A stretch of DNA of 64,000 nucleotides from Anaerolineae bacterium. Its GTDB lineage: Bacteria > Chloroflexota > Anaerolineae > Promineifilales > Promineifilaceae. The notes below the pieces were generated by a model. The model did not search any database. It worked only from the letters and a program-made list of their open reading frames with translations, and was not told the DNA's origin. A program made the position numbers and the translations under genes. The stretch is taken from positions 62,001 to 126,000 of the forward strand of contig JAHDWJ010000007.1 in assembly GCA_023384415.1 (NCBI GenBank), read 5' to 3'. Shown in pieces: positions 9,188-17,397 of the stretch (the stretch's first letter is position 1; each line of letters begins with the position of its first letter).

Positions 9188-10369
9188 ATGAGCCATTCTC
9201 TCCCCATTCTCATCATCGGGGCCGGGCCGGCCGGCCTATCTCTAGCCCTGGCCCTGGCCCGGCAAGGAATCCCGGTTGAACTGTTTGAAGCCCTACCTGA
9301 ACTAAGTCAGGAAATCCGGGCCAGCACCTTTCACCCGCCGACATTGGAAATGTTCGCCCAGTGGGGAGTGGCGGATGATGTACTGGCTCAGGGGCATCGG
9401 GTAGAGCGGCTGCTCTATTGGGAGCGGCAAAGCCGCGAGTTAATCGCTGAGTTCAGCTACCACCAGATCGCCGCTGATACGGCTTATCCCTTCCGGCTGC
9501 AATGCCCCCAGGCTGTCCTGACCCGCACCCTCAAACCATTGGTTGAAGCCCTGCCAATGGCCCGCGTTCACCTTGACCATCGGCTCGTGGGGATGCAGGA
9601 TTATGGAGATTATGTCACGGCGGAACTAGAAACGGCTCGCGGCCGCGTCACCATTCAGGGGGCTTATCTCTGCGGTGCGGATGGGGCCAACAGCACCGTG
9701 CGTAAAACCCTGAATCTCGGCTTTGAGGGTATGACTTATGCCGACCGCTTTCTCCTGGTGGGGTGTGATCTGGACCTGCGCCCCTATTTCCCGGCTATTG
9801 GCCCCGTCAACTATATGTACGACCCAGAAGAGTGGGTCATCATTCTCCATCTGGCAGACATTGTGCGAGTAGTGTTCCGGCTGCGTCCCGAAGAAGAAGA
9901 AGCTGAGGCGTTATCGGAAGCGGGGATTCGCCAGCGAATGGCCCGGTTTCTTGGCCAGCCAACTGATTTCACCCTTAAGAGCAGCTCTGTCTATCGGGTA
10001 CACCAACGGGTAGCTGACAGCTTCCGAGTGGGTCGGATATTGCTGCTGGGAGATGCGGCCCATATCAATAACCCGGCGGGGGGGATGGGGATGAACAGCG
10101 GCATTCACGATGCTTATTATCTGGCTCAGGCATTGGGGGCAGTGCAGCAAGGCGGCCCAGACAGCCTGTTAGATGCGTACAGTAACACCCGACGGCAGGT
10201 GGCTTTGGAGAGTATTCGGGCTTATTCGGATAAAAATTATGCTGACCTGGCGGCCCGTGATGAGGTGTATCGTCAACAGCGGAATGCCGAACTGTACGCG
10301 GCCGCAGCCGATCCCGCCCAGGCCCGTGCCTATTTACTTCGCGCCTCAATGATGGCCGAAAGAGTTTAA
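9188..10369 (+). CDS. FAD-dependent monooxygenase (UbiH/PHBH-like)
   Basis: This 393-residue class A flavoprotein monooxygenase has the N-terminal dinucleotide-binding motif IIGAGPAGLSLALALA, the middle DG motif (GADGANSTVRK) and the C-terminal flavin-contact motif GDAAHINNPAGGMGMNSG. The family hydroxylates aromatic or other ring substrates with NAD(P)H and O2. It is driven by its own strong promoter with a palindromic operator and is followed 44 bp later by an MFS transporter, which suggests an inducible unit for uptake, export or modification of an aromatic compound or antibiotic. The substrate is not known. Confidence 0.88.
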   Translation: MSHSLPILIIGAGPAGLSLALALARQGIPVELFEALPELSQEIRASTFHPPTLEMFAQWGVADDVLAQGHRVERLLYWERQSRELIAEFSYHQIAADTAYPFRLQCPQAVLTRTLKPLVEALPMARVHLDHRLVGMQDYGDYVTAELETARGRVTIQGAYLCGADGANSTVRKTLNLGFEGMTYADRFLLVGCDLDLRPYFPAIGPVNYMYDPEEWVIILHLADIVRVVFRLRPEEEEAEALSEAGIRQRMARFLGQPTDFTLKSSSVYRVHQRVADSFRVGRILLLGDAAHINNPAGGMGMNSGIHDAYYLAQALGAVQQGGPDSLLDAYSNTRRQVALESIRAYSDKNYADLAARDEVYRQQRNAELYAAAADPAQARAYLLRASMMAERV

Positions 10370-10413
10370 CCGGCGGCAGACTATTCCCTACTCATTATCG
10401 CAAGGAGAACACC

Positions 10414-11712
10414 ATGATCGAAACTCCCCCCCGCACCGTTTTTGGTGGCGTTGAACTCCATCGGGGCATCAGCCGGGCCAACATGGTCACTTTTTATTAT
10501 TCCGCGTTTGCCACCATCTGTTTCCTCAGTTTTGCCAACCTGGTGCAGCCCTTCTTACTGACAGATATATTAAAAGTCCCTCTGACAGAGCAAGGCAGTG
10601 TAACCGGTACACTCCTCTTCTGGCATGAGTTGGTCATTATTTTTGCTATTGGCCTGGCGGGCAGCCTTTCAGACAAAGTAGGGCGGCGGCTCATTTTTAC
10701 CAGCAGCTTTCTCATTGTAGCCCTCGGCTATGTGCTGATGATCCAGGCTGAGTCTGTTTTACAGCTTATTGTCTTCCGCATGTTCTTCGCCGTCGGGGCC
10801 GCTGGGGCTACCAGTATGCTCTCCACCGTTATCGCCGATTATGCCATTGACCGTGACCGGGGAAAGGCGAATGGGATCCAAGGGGTGATGAATGGGTTGG
10901 GAGCGATGACGGCTGTTTTTGTTCTGCTGAATTTGCCTGAATGGTTTAAGCAGCGGGGGTTAGAGACGGCCGCGGCCGGGCAGGCGACCTATTACCTGGT
11001 GGCCGGGTTGTCGGTGCTAACGGCGATTATCCTTTGGCTGGGGCTAAAGGGGCGGGGTCCCCGCCTGGGTGATCAGCCGGAGCGGTTTGTGGATCTGCTG
11101 CGTGAAGGGGTGCGGGCGGCGCGGGATCCGGGGGTATTGTTGGGCTATGGGGCGGGGTTTGTCTCACGAGGAGATTTGGCAATTGTGGGGACGTTTCTGG
11201 CGTTGTGGATTAACAAGCATGGGGTCACGTTGGGGATGGACGCGGCCGCAGCCCTGGCCCGGGCCAGCATCATTGTAGGCGTCTCCCAGTTGGCCGCTTT
11301 TCTGGGCGCACCCTTGTTTGGGATTCTGGCTGACCGGATGAACCGGGCGACGGCCGTCGCCCTGACCAATCTCATCTCCGGTCTGGGATACATTTCTCTT
11401 TTCCTCATTGAGGACCCGTTTGGGGGAGCGATGTTTGCCGCGGTGATGGTGGCCGGGGCGGGCAACATCGGCACAGTTATCGCCACCCAGGTTTTGATTC
11501 AGCAGCAGGCTCCCGCCCACATTCGCGGCTCGGTCATTGGCTTTTTTGGATTATGCGGAGCCATCGGTATTTTGGTCGCGACAAAGATAGGGGGGTGGCT
11601 CTTTGATAGTTGGACAGAAGCAGGCCCGTTTGTGTTATTTGGCTTGTTAAGTTTTATTCTAGCCATCTGGGCCTTTGCTGTGCGGGGGCGGGTGAAGGGT
11701 GCCGCTGATTAA
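10414..11712 (+). CDS. MFS transporter
   Basis: This 432-residue major facilitator has about 12 hydrophobic segments and the cytoplasmic loop 2-3 signature GSLSDKVGRRLIF, with a weaker copy, FGILADRMNRATA, in the second half. A clear Shine-Dalgarno sequence (AAGGAG, 10402-10407) precedes the ATG by 6 nt, which is unusual for this window. It probably shares the transcript of the FAD monooxygenase, so the pair may handle the same small molecule. Direction of transport and substrate cannot be assigned. Confidence 0.88.
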   Translation: MIETPPRTVFGGVELHRGISRANMVTFYYSAFATICFLSFANLVQPFLLTDILKVPLTEQGSVTGTLLFWHELVIIFAIGLAGSLSDKVGRRLIFTSSFLIVALGYVLMIQAESVLQLIVFRMFFAVGAAGATSMLSTVIADYAIDRDRGKANGIQGVMNGLGAMTAVFVLLNLPEWFKQRGLETAAAGQATYYLVAGLSVLTAIILWLGLKGRGPRLGDQPERFVDLLREGVRAARDPGVLLGYGAGFVSRGDLAIVGTFLALWINKHGVTLGMDAAAALARASIIVGVSQLAAFLGAPLFGILADRMNRATAVALTNLISGLGYISLFLIEDPFGGAMFAAVMVAGAGNIGTVIATQVLIQQQAPAHIRGSVIGFFGLCGAIGILVATKIGGWLFDSWTEAGPFVLFGLLSFILAIWAFAVRGRVKGAAD

Positions 11713-11714
11713 CA

Positions 11715-11942
11715 TTACTCCTGACTGCGACCGCCGGAAAGGGGAAAGATGGGCGGGGCGCGGTCTACCGGGTAAGTAGCCATCCTGGGTTTGTATCGGC
11801 CAGGGGGTTGGGGGATGAGGTCGCCGGCTTTGGCATTGGCGGGGACCACAGCGGGATAGGAACGGCGGCCGCGTTGCCACAGGCATACGGCCCCCACCAG
11901 GAGAAATAAGGCTACAATTAGGTGCAGGATTGTTGGGTTCAC
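11715..11942 (-). CDS. Small single-TM protein, hypothetical
   Basis: This short reading frame (75 residues) begins with one hydrophobic segment (LHLIVALFLLVGAVCLW) followed by a basic stretch (QRGRRS) and a Pro-rich tail. I set the start at the GTG at 11942; the frame extends to 11957 but that part lies in the repeat element next door. It is convergent with the MFS gene. I do not recognise a family and it may not be expressed. Confidence 0.4.
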   Translation of the reverse strand: MNPTILHLIVALFLLVGAVCLWQRGRRSYPAVVPANAKAGDLIPQPPGRYKPRMATYPVDRAPPIFPLSGGRSQE

Positions 11943-11949
11943 AGACAAA

Positions 11950-12027
11950 CCCCTCACCCTAACCCTCTCCCCAGGGAGAGGGAATACCCCCCTCTCCCGC
12001 AGCGGGAGAGGGGCTGGGGGTGAGGGT
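11950..12027. repeat. REP-like dyad element, copy 1
   Basis: The left arm starts with CCCTCACCCTAACCCTCTCC and the right arm is its near complement (gggagaggggctgggggtgaggg spans 12004-12026), with a second nested dyad in between. Related copies lie at 17251-17333 and 53386-53466. It abuts the 3' end of the reductase gene and may act as a transcript-end hairpin. Confidence 0.75.
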
Positions 12028-12028
12028 C

Positions 12029-12997
12029 TTATTCTTCTCCCACCCTGACCACAATCTTCCCCTTCGCGCTCCCCTGCTCAATGTAACGTATCGCCTCTGG
12101 CACATCCGCCAGGGATGGGTAAATTTTATCCATCACCGGCCGCACCTGCCCCGCCTCAACCCATCCTTTGATCAAGGCCAGATCATCCTGGTTCATTTCT
12201 GCCAGCATTCCCCCCATCTTTTGCTGACTTCCCAGGGTGAACAGGGAGCCAAACAGCAGGGCCTGGAATATCTGCCCCATCGTTCCCCCGGCCACCATAT
12301 ACACCCCCTGCGGCTTCAGGGCACGCTTATAGGCCCACAGGGGATGATACCCATTGACGGCCAGGATGAGGTCATAACGGCGGCCGCTGCGGGTGAAATT
12401 TTCCTGCCGATAATCAATCAGATGGTCGGCCCCCAAAGCGCGGGCCAGCTCTAATTTGCCGCTGCTGCACACCGCCGTCACTTCCGCCCCCAATTGTTTG
12501 GCGATTTGGATGGCAAAGGTGCCGACCCCACCGGATGCCCCGTTGATGAGTACCTGATGCCCCGGCTGAATCCCCCCTTTACGCAGGGCTTGCAGGGCGG
12601 TGAGGGCGGATACCGGGAGCGCGGCCGCTTCCTCAAAAGAGAGGTTGGCCGGTTTCAGGAGCAGGGATTTGGCCTGAACGCAGGCATATTCGGCAAAACC
12701 GCCGTGCCCTATCTCACCAAAAACCGCATCCCCCGGTTGAAAGGTGGTGACATCACGGCCAACCGCCTCCACTTCTCCGGCAATGTCCAGCCCCAACACC
12801 TGGTTTTTTGGGCCGAAGAACCCATTGGTCAACCGGACAAGGAACGGGTCAGCCCGCATGAGGTGCCAATCGGCGGCATTGACAGCCACCGCTCGCACTT
12901 TGACCAATACCTGGTGAGGCTGGGGAACCGGTTTTTCGATCTCTGCCAGGGTTAAAACGTCGGGTGAACCATAACGGGTATAGATGATTGCTTTCAT
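12029..12997 (-). CDS. MDR-family NAD(P)-dependent oxidoreductase (quinone oxidoreductase-like)
   Basis: This 322-residue medium-chain dehydrogenase/reductase has an N-terminal GroES-like domain (AVAVNAADWHLMRADP, GLDIAGEVEAVG) and a Rossmann domain with VLINGASGGVGTFAIQIAKQ. It lacks the zinc-binding Cys/His set of classical alcohol dehydrogenases, so a zinc-free NADPH:quinone or enone reductase role is likelier. It overlaps the upstream paralogue by 4 bp (ATGA), so the two are translationally coupled. The substrate is unknown. Confidence 0.87.
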   Translation of the reverse strand: MKAIIYTRYGSPDVLTLAEIEKPVPQPHQVLVKVRAVAVNAADWHLMRADPFLVRLTNGFFGPKNQVLGLDIAGEVEAVGRDVTTFQPGDAVFGEIGHGGFAEYACVQAKSLLLKPANLSFEEAAALPVSALTALQALRKGGIQPGHQVLINGASGGVGTFAIQIAKQLGAEVTAVCSSGKLELARALGADHLIDYRQENFTRSGRRYDLILAVNGYHPLWAYKRALKPQGVYMVAGGTMGQIFQALLFGSLFTLGSQQKMGGMLAEMNQDDLALIKGWVEAGQVRPVMDKIYPSLADVPEAIRYIEQGSAKGKIVVRVGEE

Positions 12998-14001
12998 GGG
13001 TGTGTCTCCACAATGAGGGCGATCTGCCCCTGGTGCTGTTTGCTTTCGATGTGGCGATGGGCTGCGGCCGCTTCTGCCAATGGATACTGTTTAGCCACGA
13101 TGCCTCTGAGTTTGCCGGCCGCGATCAGGGGGGCAGCCGCGAGAAAATCGGCCCGGCTGCCGGGGGCCAGGGCACAGACGGCCCGCCGGCTGCCCCGCCG
13201 GCTCTGCATCATCTGCCACAACTGCTTCCCCTTGAAGCTAACGTATAGATGCTGACCGCCAGGGTTGAGAATGTTTTGCGTCTGAGCAAAAGAGCTGCGC
13301 CCCAGGACATCAAAGATAAGGTCGTACCGTTCTCCCGTCTGAGTAAAATCTGTCTGGGTATAATCCATAACCTTATCCGCCCCCAGCGCCTGAATAAACG
13401 GGAGGCGCGGACCGCTGCCTACCCCGGTCACTTCAGCCCCTAACTGTTTGGCGATCTGTACTGCGGCCGCGCCAATCGCCCCAGACGCCCCATTCACCAG
13501 CACCTTCTGCCCCGGCTGGATATTGGCCCGACCCAGTAGGGGCATGGCGATGATGGCCCCATAAGGGATAACCGCCGCTTCGGCAAAGCTCAAATGGTCT
13601 GGCTTCAACATCACACAGCCATCTTCGGGCAGGCAAACATATTCGGCATACGCCCCCATCGCCTGGCCCAAATAGCCAAACACGGCGTCCCCTGGCTTAA
13701 ACGAGGTGACTGCCTGACCCACCGCTTCAACCGTTCCGGCAAATTCGCTGCCCAAAATGGTCACTTTGGGGCGACGCAGGCCAAAGGCCAGTTTGGCCAA
13801 TCCCCAAAAGAGGAATGGCATATTGAACTCCTGGGGGGTGACTCCCCGGAAGTTGCGGGCAACCAAATCCCCGTAGTTCACACTGGTTGCGGCGACTTTG
13901 ACCAGGATATGGTTGGCTTTGGGGGTAGGGCGTGGGATGGTTTGCGGCCGCAGCATTTCCGGCGGTCCGTATTGGGTTAGAACAACAGCGTTCATCATCA
14001 T
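12994..14001 (-). CDS. MDR-family NAD(P)-dependent oxidoreductase, second paralogue
   Basis: This is a 335-residue member of the same family as the downstream gene, with AATSVNYGDLVARNFRG in the GroES-like domain and VLVNGASGAIGAAAVQIAKQ as the dinucleotide-binding motif. Three ATG codons stand in a row at the start (14001, 13998, 13995); a GGAG lies upstream. The two reductases form one transcription unit and may act on the same class of carbonyl or quinone, possibly in detoxification. That is inference from the family. Confidence 0.87.
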   Translation of the reverse strand: MMMNAVVLTQYGPPEMLRPQTIPRPTPKANHILVKVAATSVNYGDLVARNFRGVTPQEFNMPFLFWGLAKLAFGLRRPKVTILGSEFAGTVEAVGQAVTSFKPGDAVFGYLGQAMGAYAEYVCLPEDGCVMLKPDHLSFAEAAVIPYGAIIAMPLLGRANIQPGQKVLVNGASGAIGAAAVQIAKQLGAEVTGVGSGPRLPFIQALGADKVMDYTQTDFTQTGERYDLIFDVLGRSSFAQTQNILNPGGQHLYVSFKGKQLWQMMQSRRGSRRAVCALAPGSRADFLAAAPLIAAGKLRGIVAKQYPLAEAAAAHRHIESKQHQGQIALIVETHP

Positions 14002-14053
14002 AATTTAACACTCCGTTATTTTTTCTCTGCGCCTCGGCGTCGCCGGGCGAGAA

Positions 14054-14290
14054 TCAGCATTCCCCTTGCTCTGGCTCAATCCGTATGACTGCCAACAGAG
14101 GCAAGCCCAAATTATGGATTTTACGCAGTACCCCATAAAGGGCTGATTGATCCACCACCGGGCCGGTTAAAATCGTCTCGCCGCTGCTTTTGGGGGTGAT
14201 GGTCAGGCCATCAAACCAGCCTGTCCACTGCGGGTCAAGCTGCCCGGCAACAGTTATCTGGTAGATAGTGGGTGGGGTTGTGGGCGGCAT
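14054..14290 (-). CDS. Small conserved protein of unknown function
   Basis: This 78-residue protein has the pattern YQITVAGQLDPQW, GLTITPKSSGETILTGPV, then DQSALYGVLRKIHNLGLPLL, which I recognise as a small family common in Chloroflexota and Actinomycetota beside regulators or oxidoreductases. No function is established that I know of. I use the ATG at 14290; a GTG at 14308 would add six residues. It lies upstream of, and in line with, the two MDR genes. Confidence 0.65.
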   Translation of the reverse strand: MPPTTPPTIYQITVAGQLDPQWTGWFDGLTITPKSSGETILTGPVVDQSALYGVLRKIHNLGLPLLAVIRIEPEQGEC

Positions 14291-14342
14291 AAGAGCGTTT
14301 TTAACCACAGATGTTCCGGATCATGGTTCGAATGACAACAGC

Positions 14343-14541
14343 GAATTTGAGGAAGGAACGAATAAGGAATGAATTCGCTTCTTTCTAAAATTCGTTGTTG
14401 TTTAAGCACCAGCAGTATGCCCGCAGCGGGGAGTGGCTGTATAGACCACAGGGAATTTGAGGCAGGAATTCGTTCCTGCCTCAAATTCGTTGTTGTTTAA
14501 GTACCAGCAGTATGCCCGCAGCAGGGGGTGGTTGTATAGAC
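14343..14541. repeat. Duplicated hairpin plus 59-bp element
   Basis: The gap 14291-14626 contains two tandem units, period 95 bp. Each has an inverted repeat followed by a nearly identical 59-bp segment (14388-14446 and 14483-14541) that begins AAATTCGTTGTTGTTTAAG and includes CAGCAGTATGCCCGCAGC. In the second unit the hairpin is perfect: GAATTTGAGGCAGGAA (14453-14468), TTCG loop, then the exact complement (14473-14488). In the first unit the stem is degenerate. I see no reading frame. It could be a duplicated small mobile repeat or a structured RNA. Confidence 0.75.
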
Positions 14542-14626
14542 ACTTTAGTGTTATTGTTGCAGTTTGGGGGTGTTATTTTGGCAGGCGGAAACTCGGTAGA
14601 TCCCAATTTACAAAGAATCATCTCTC

Positions 14627-17218
14627 TTAAATCAATCCTAAGGCGCGGCCGCGAGCTACTGCTTCCGTGCGCCGTTGGACTTGCAATTTGGCAAAGATGC
14701 GCCGGTTATGCCCTTTAACCGTATCCAGGGCCAGGTAAAGCCGCTCCCCAATCTCCTGGTTAGAAAACCCCTGGGCAATGAGGCGTAATATTTCTAACTC
14801 CCGTTGACTCAGCGGCTCCACCAGCAGCTGCTCTGAGGCAGGGTGATCTGTCCAGAGGGTAAGCAGCCGGGTAGTAAATGTGGGCCGGATACCTCGCTGG
14901 GCGGCCGCAGCCAGCAGGCGGGACATTGGGGGGCCTTCATCGAAAAACGGGCGCACATACCCAATTGGCTCGGCCAGGGTCAGGGCCGTCGTAAGCTGAT
15001 CCAGAGCAGTTTCCATCTCCTCCACCGCCTGATAGGCTACCGCCAACAGCAGCAGCCCCCGCAGCTGCTCATCCCGCCATCCTTTGGCTTCAACTATCTG
15101 CTGCCACCCTTGCAGGAGGGTCAGGGCGGCGGCATTCTCTCCCTGGGCCAGAGCCACCCGCGCCGCACTGAGGGGGAGATCGTACCTGTGCAGCCGTTGG
15201 GCAGCCCCGGCCACATTCCCCTGGTATAGAAGGAGCTGAATAGAGGCGGCCGCGATGGCCGGCATCTGCTGGCTGAACTGGTGTTGCTGGGCGAACTGCT
15301 CCGCCTGGGTGATATAGGCGGTTGCGGCCACTTCATTCCCCTGGGCCAGCTTCAGTTGGGCCAGAAAAAGCAGAAACGTGACCAGCCGATCCGTCTTCTC
15401 AATTTGCCGGGCTAACTGGGCCGCTGTCTCTCCATACTGTTCCGCCTCGGCCAGGTTATTCCTTTCATAAGCGAGACGGGCCAACCCCCCAAAGGCGGCA
15501 CAGGCTACGGGCAGCGGCGGCTCCCCGGCCAGGGCCAAAACCCGTTGGTAGGTCGCGGCCGCAGCCTCTGTATCCAACTGCATTTCTTGAATATGCCCCA
15601 ACCCCAACGAGGCCATCAGGGTAATGATAAAATGGCCAATCTTCTCGCTGATACCCAGAGCTTCGCGGTAAGCGTACTCAGCGGCCACCCGATCCCCCCG
15701 AAGCTGGTAAGCAAAAGCCAATGTCCAGGTGGTTGCCGTGCGCATGGGCAGATTAGCCGGGTGCAAATAGTCCAGGGCACGGCGAGATTGGGCAATAAGT
15801 TGCCCCACATCCTGCTGCACGACAGCGATGGTGGCGCGGGTGGTGGCAATGTAACCGATGAGGTCACGGGCAGCCTCATCTAACGCTGCCCCAGTCATAG
15901 CCGCTTCGGCTGCTTGCAGCTTTTCTTCTACGCCAACGATCTGGCTCTGAAAGAGGATCGCATTGGCATACGTTACCCATAAGTAGGGATGGGCATCTAA
16001 AACAGACGCGGGCAGGGATGCCAGCCAGGCCAGCACCGGCCGGGCCGCCCCTCGAAACAGCAGGGGCATCCCTTTGCCAGCCAATAATCGTGCGGCCGCC
16101 GGAATGTCCTGGGCTGCGGCCGCGTGGCTAAACGCTTCCATCTCCCACCCTTCTTGCTCATACCAGGCGGCCGCCCGCTGGTGTAACGACTGGATGGCCG
16201 TCGGGGCTTGGGCCTGTAACCGCTGGCGCAGCAAATCGGCAAAGAGATGATGATAGCGGTACCACCGCCGCTCATTGTCCAGGGGGATGATGAATAGGTT
16301 GGCTCGCTCCAGATAGGCCAGCATCTCCGCCCCGTCAATCGTACTGTCTTGTACCAGGGCATCGGCCAGGGGGGCACAAAGCCGCTCCAGGATGGCGGTA
16401 GCTAAAAGGAAGGTTTGCACATTGGCCGGCTGCTGTGCCCACACTTCTTCGACCAGGTAGTCCAGGACAAAGCGGTGGCTGCCGGTAAATGATTGGATGA
16501 ACTGGCTGGTTTCGGCCTCACCCCGCAGGGCCAGGGCGGCCAGTTGCAGGCCAGCGATCCACCCTTCGGTACGGTTTTCCAGGGCGGCAACCTCAGCGGC
16601 CGCTAAATGGAGTCCCATCACCTGGTTCAGGAACGCGGCCGCTTCCGCCTGGGTAAAGCGTAAATGGGCTGCCCGCAGCTCCGTCAGTTGGCCCGCCGCC
16701 CGCAGACGGGCCAAAGGTAGGGCCGGGTCCTCGCGGGTGACAATAACCAGGTGCATGGACGGGGGCAGGTGGTCAAGCAAAAAGTCCAGGAATTGATCAA
16801 TCGTCTCCGATTCGATGACATGGTAATCATCCAGCACCAGAACAAAATGGTCAGGAATGGCCGCGATCTCATTGAGCAGGGTAGTGAGGATGATTTCCGT
16901 CGGGGGGGGCTGAGGGGTTTGCAGGGCGGCCAGCACCCACTGCCCCGCTGTTGGGGCAATGGTTTGCAGGGCGGCGATGAAATAAGTCAGGAATTGGGTC
17001 GGGTCATTGTCTCGTTCATGCAGGGAGAGCCAGGCGGCTGTGCGGTCGGCCACCCATTCACTGACCAGGGTGGTTTTGCCAAACCCCGCCGGAGCCGAGA
17101 TCAGGGTCATTTTGCGAGGCAGGTTGTCATTAAGCTGTTTAACCAGATGGGGGCGCAAAACCAGGCCAGGGCGCGGCGGGGGAATATACAGCTTGGTCGT
17201 CAGGATTGAAGCGGCCAT
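14627..17218 (-). CDS. LuxR-family transcriptional activator, MalT/LAL type
   Basis: This 863-residue regulator has an N-terminal STAND-type NTPase with Walker A SAPAGFGKTTLV (residues 41-52) and Walker B FVLVLDDYHVIES, a long helical TPR-like sensor region (about 350-780), and a C-terminal GerE/LuxR HTH (LSQRELEILRLIAQGFSNQE through the KGHNRRIFAKLQV recognition region). MalT-type proteins oligomerise on ATP plus an inducer and activate transcription. Nearby targets could be the MDR operon downstream or the LeuC-like operon upstream; no operator is identifiable. Six or more GCGGCCGC copies fall in the gene. Confidence 0.92.
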   Translation of the reverse strand: MAASILTTKLYIPPPRPGLVLRPHLVKQLNDNLPRKMTLISAPAGFGKTTLVSEWVADRTAAWLSLHERDNDPTQFLTYFIAALQTIAPTAGQWVLAALQTPQPPPTEIILTTLLNEIAAIPDHFVLVLDDYHVIESETIDQFLDFLLDHLPPSMHLVIVTREDPALPLARLRAAGQLTELRAAHLRFTQAEAAAFLNQVMGLHLAAAEVAALENRTEGWIAGLQLAALALRGEAETSQFIQSFTGSHRFVLDYLVEEVWAQQPANVQTFLLATAILERLCAPLADALVQDSTIDGAEMLAYLERANLFIIPLDNERRWYRYHHLFADLLRQRLQAQAPTAIQSLHQRAAAWYEQEGWEMEAFSHAAAAQDIPAAARLLAGKGMPLLFRGAARPVLAWLASLPASVLDAHPYLWVTYANAILFQSQIVGVEEKLQAAEAAMTGAALDEAARDLIGYIATTRATIAVVQQDVGQLIAQSRRALDYLHPANLPMRTATTWTLAFAYQLRGDRVAAEYAYREALGISEKIGHFIITLMASLGLGHIQEMQLDTEAAAATYQRVLALAGEPPLPVACAAFGGLARLAYERNNLAEAEQYGETAAQLARQIEKTDRLVTFLLFLAQLKLAQGNEVAATAYITQAEQFAQQHQFSQQMPAIAAASIQLLLYQGNVAGAAQRLHRYDLPLSAARVALAQGENAAALTLLQGWQQIVEAKGWRDEQLRGLLLLAVAYQAVEEMETALDQLTTALTLAEPIGYVRPFFDEGPPMSRLLAAAAQRGIRPTFTTRLLTLWTDHPASEQLLVEPLSQRELEILRLIAQGFSNQEIGERLYLALDTVKGHNRRIFAKLQVQRRTEAVARGRALGLI

Positions 17219-17250
17219 GGATCAATTCTTAATGGCTAATACCTATACAG

Positions 17251-17333
17251 CCCCTCATCCTAACCCTCTCCCACCGGGGAGAGGGGACAAATTCCCTTTT
17301 CTTGCACAGGGAGAAAGGCCGGGAATGAGGGTG
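17251..17333. repeat. REP-like dyad element, copy 2
   Basis: It starts with CCCCTCATCCTAACCCTCTC and ends with a diverged complementary arm (gggagaaaggccgggaatgaggg, 17309-17332). It sits upstream of the LuxR start (17218), between it and the LeuC-like gene, and is more diverged than copies 1 and 3. Confidence 0.65.
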
Positions 17334-17397
17334 AATAATCACAATGGATAAATGGGTGAATGAACTGCACCCATTAATTATTCATCAATTCCCCAAT

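Noticed and set aside
14325..14345. tRNA-like GGTTCGAAT word
   Set aside because: No acceptor stem, D-arm or anticodon arm can be drawn around it.
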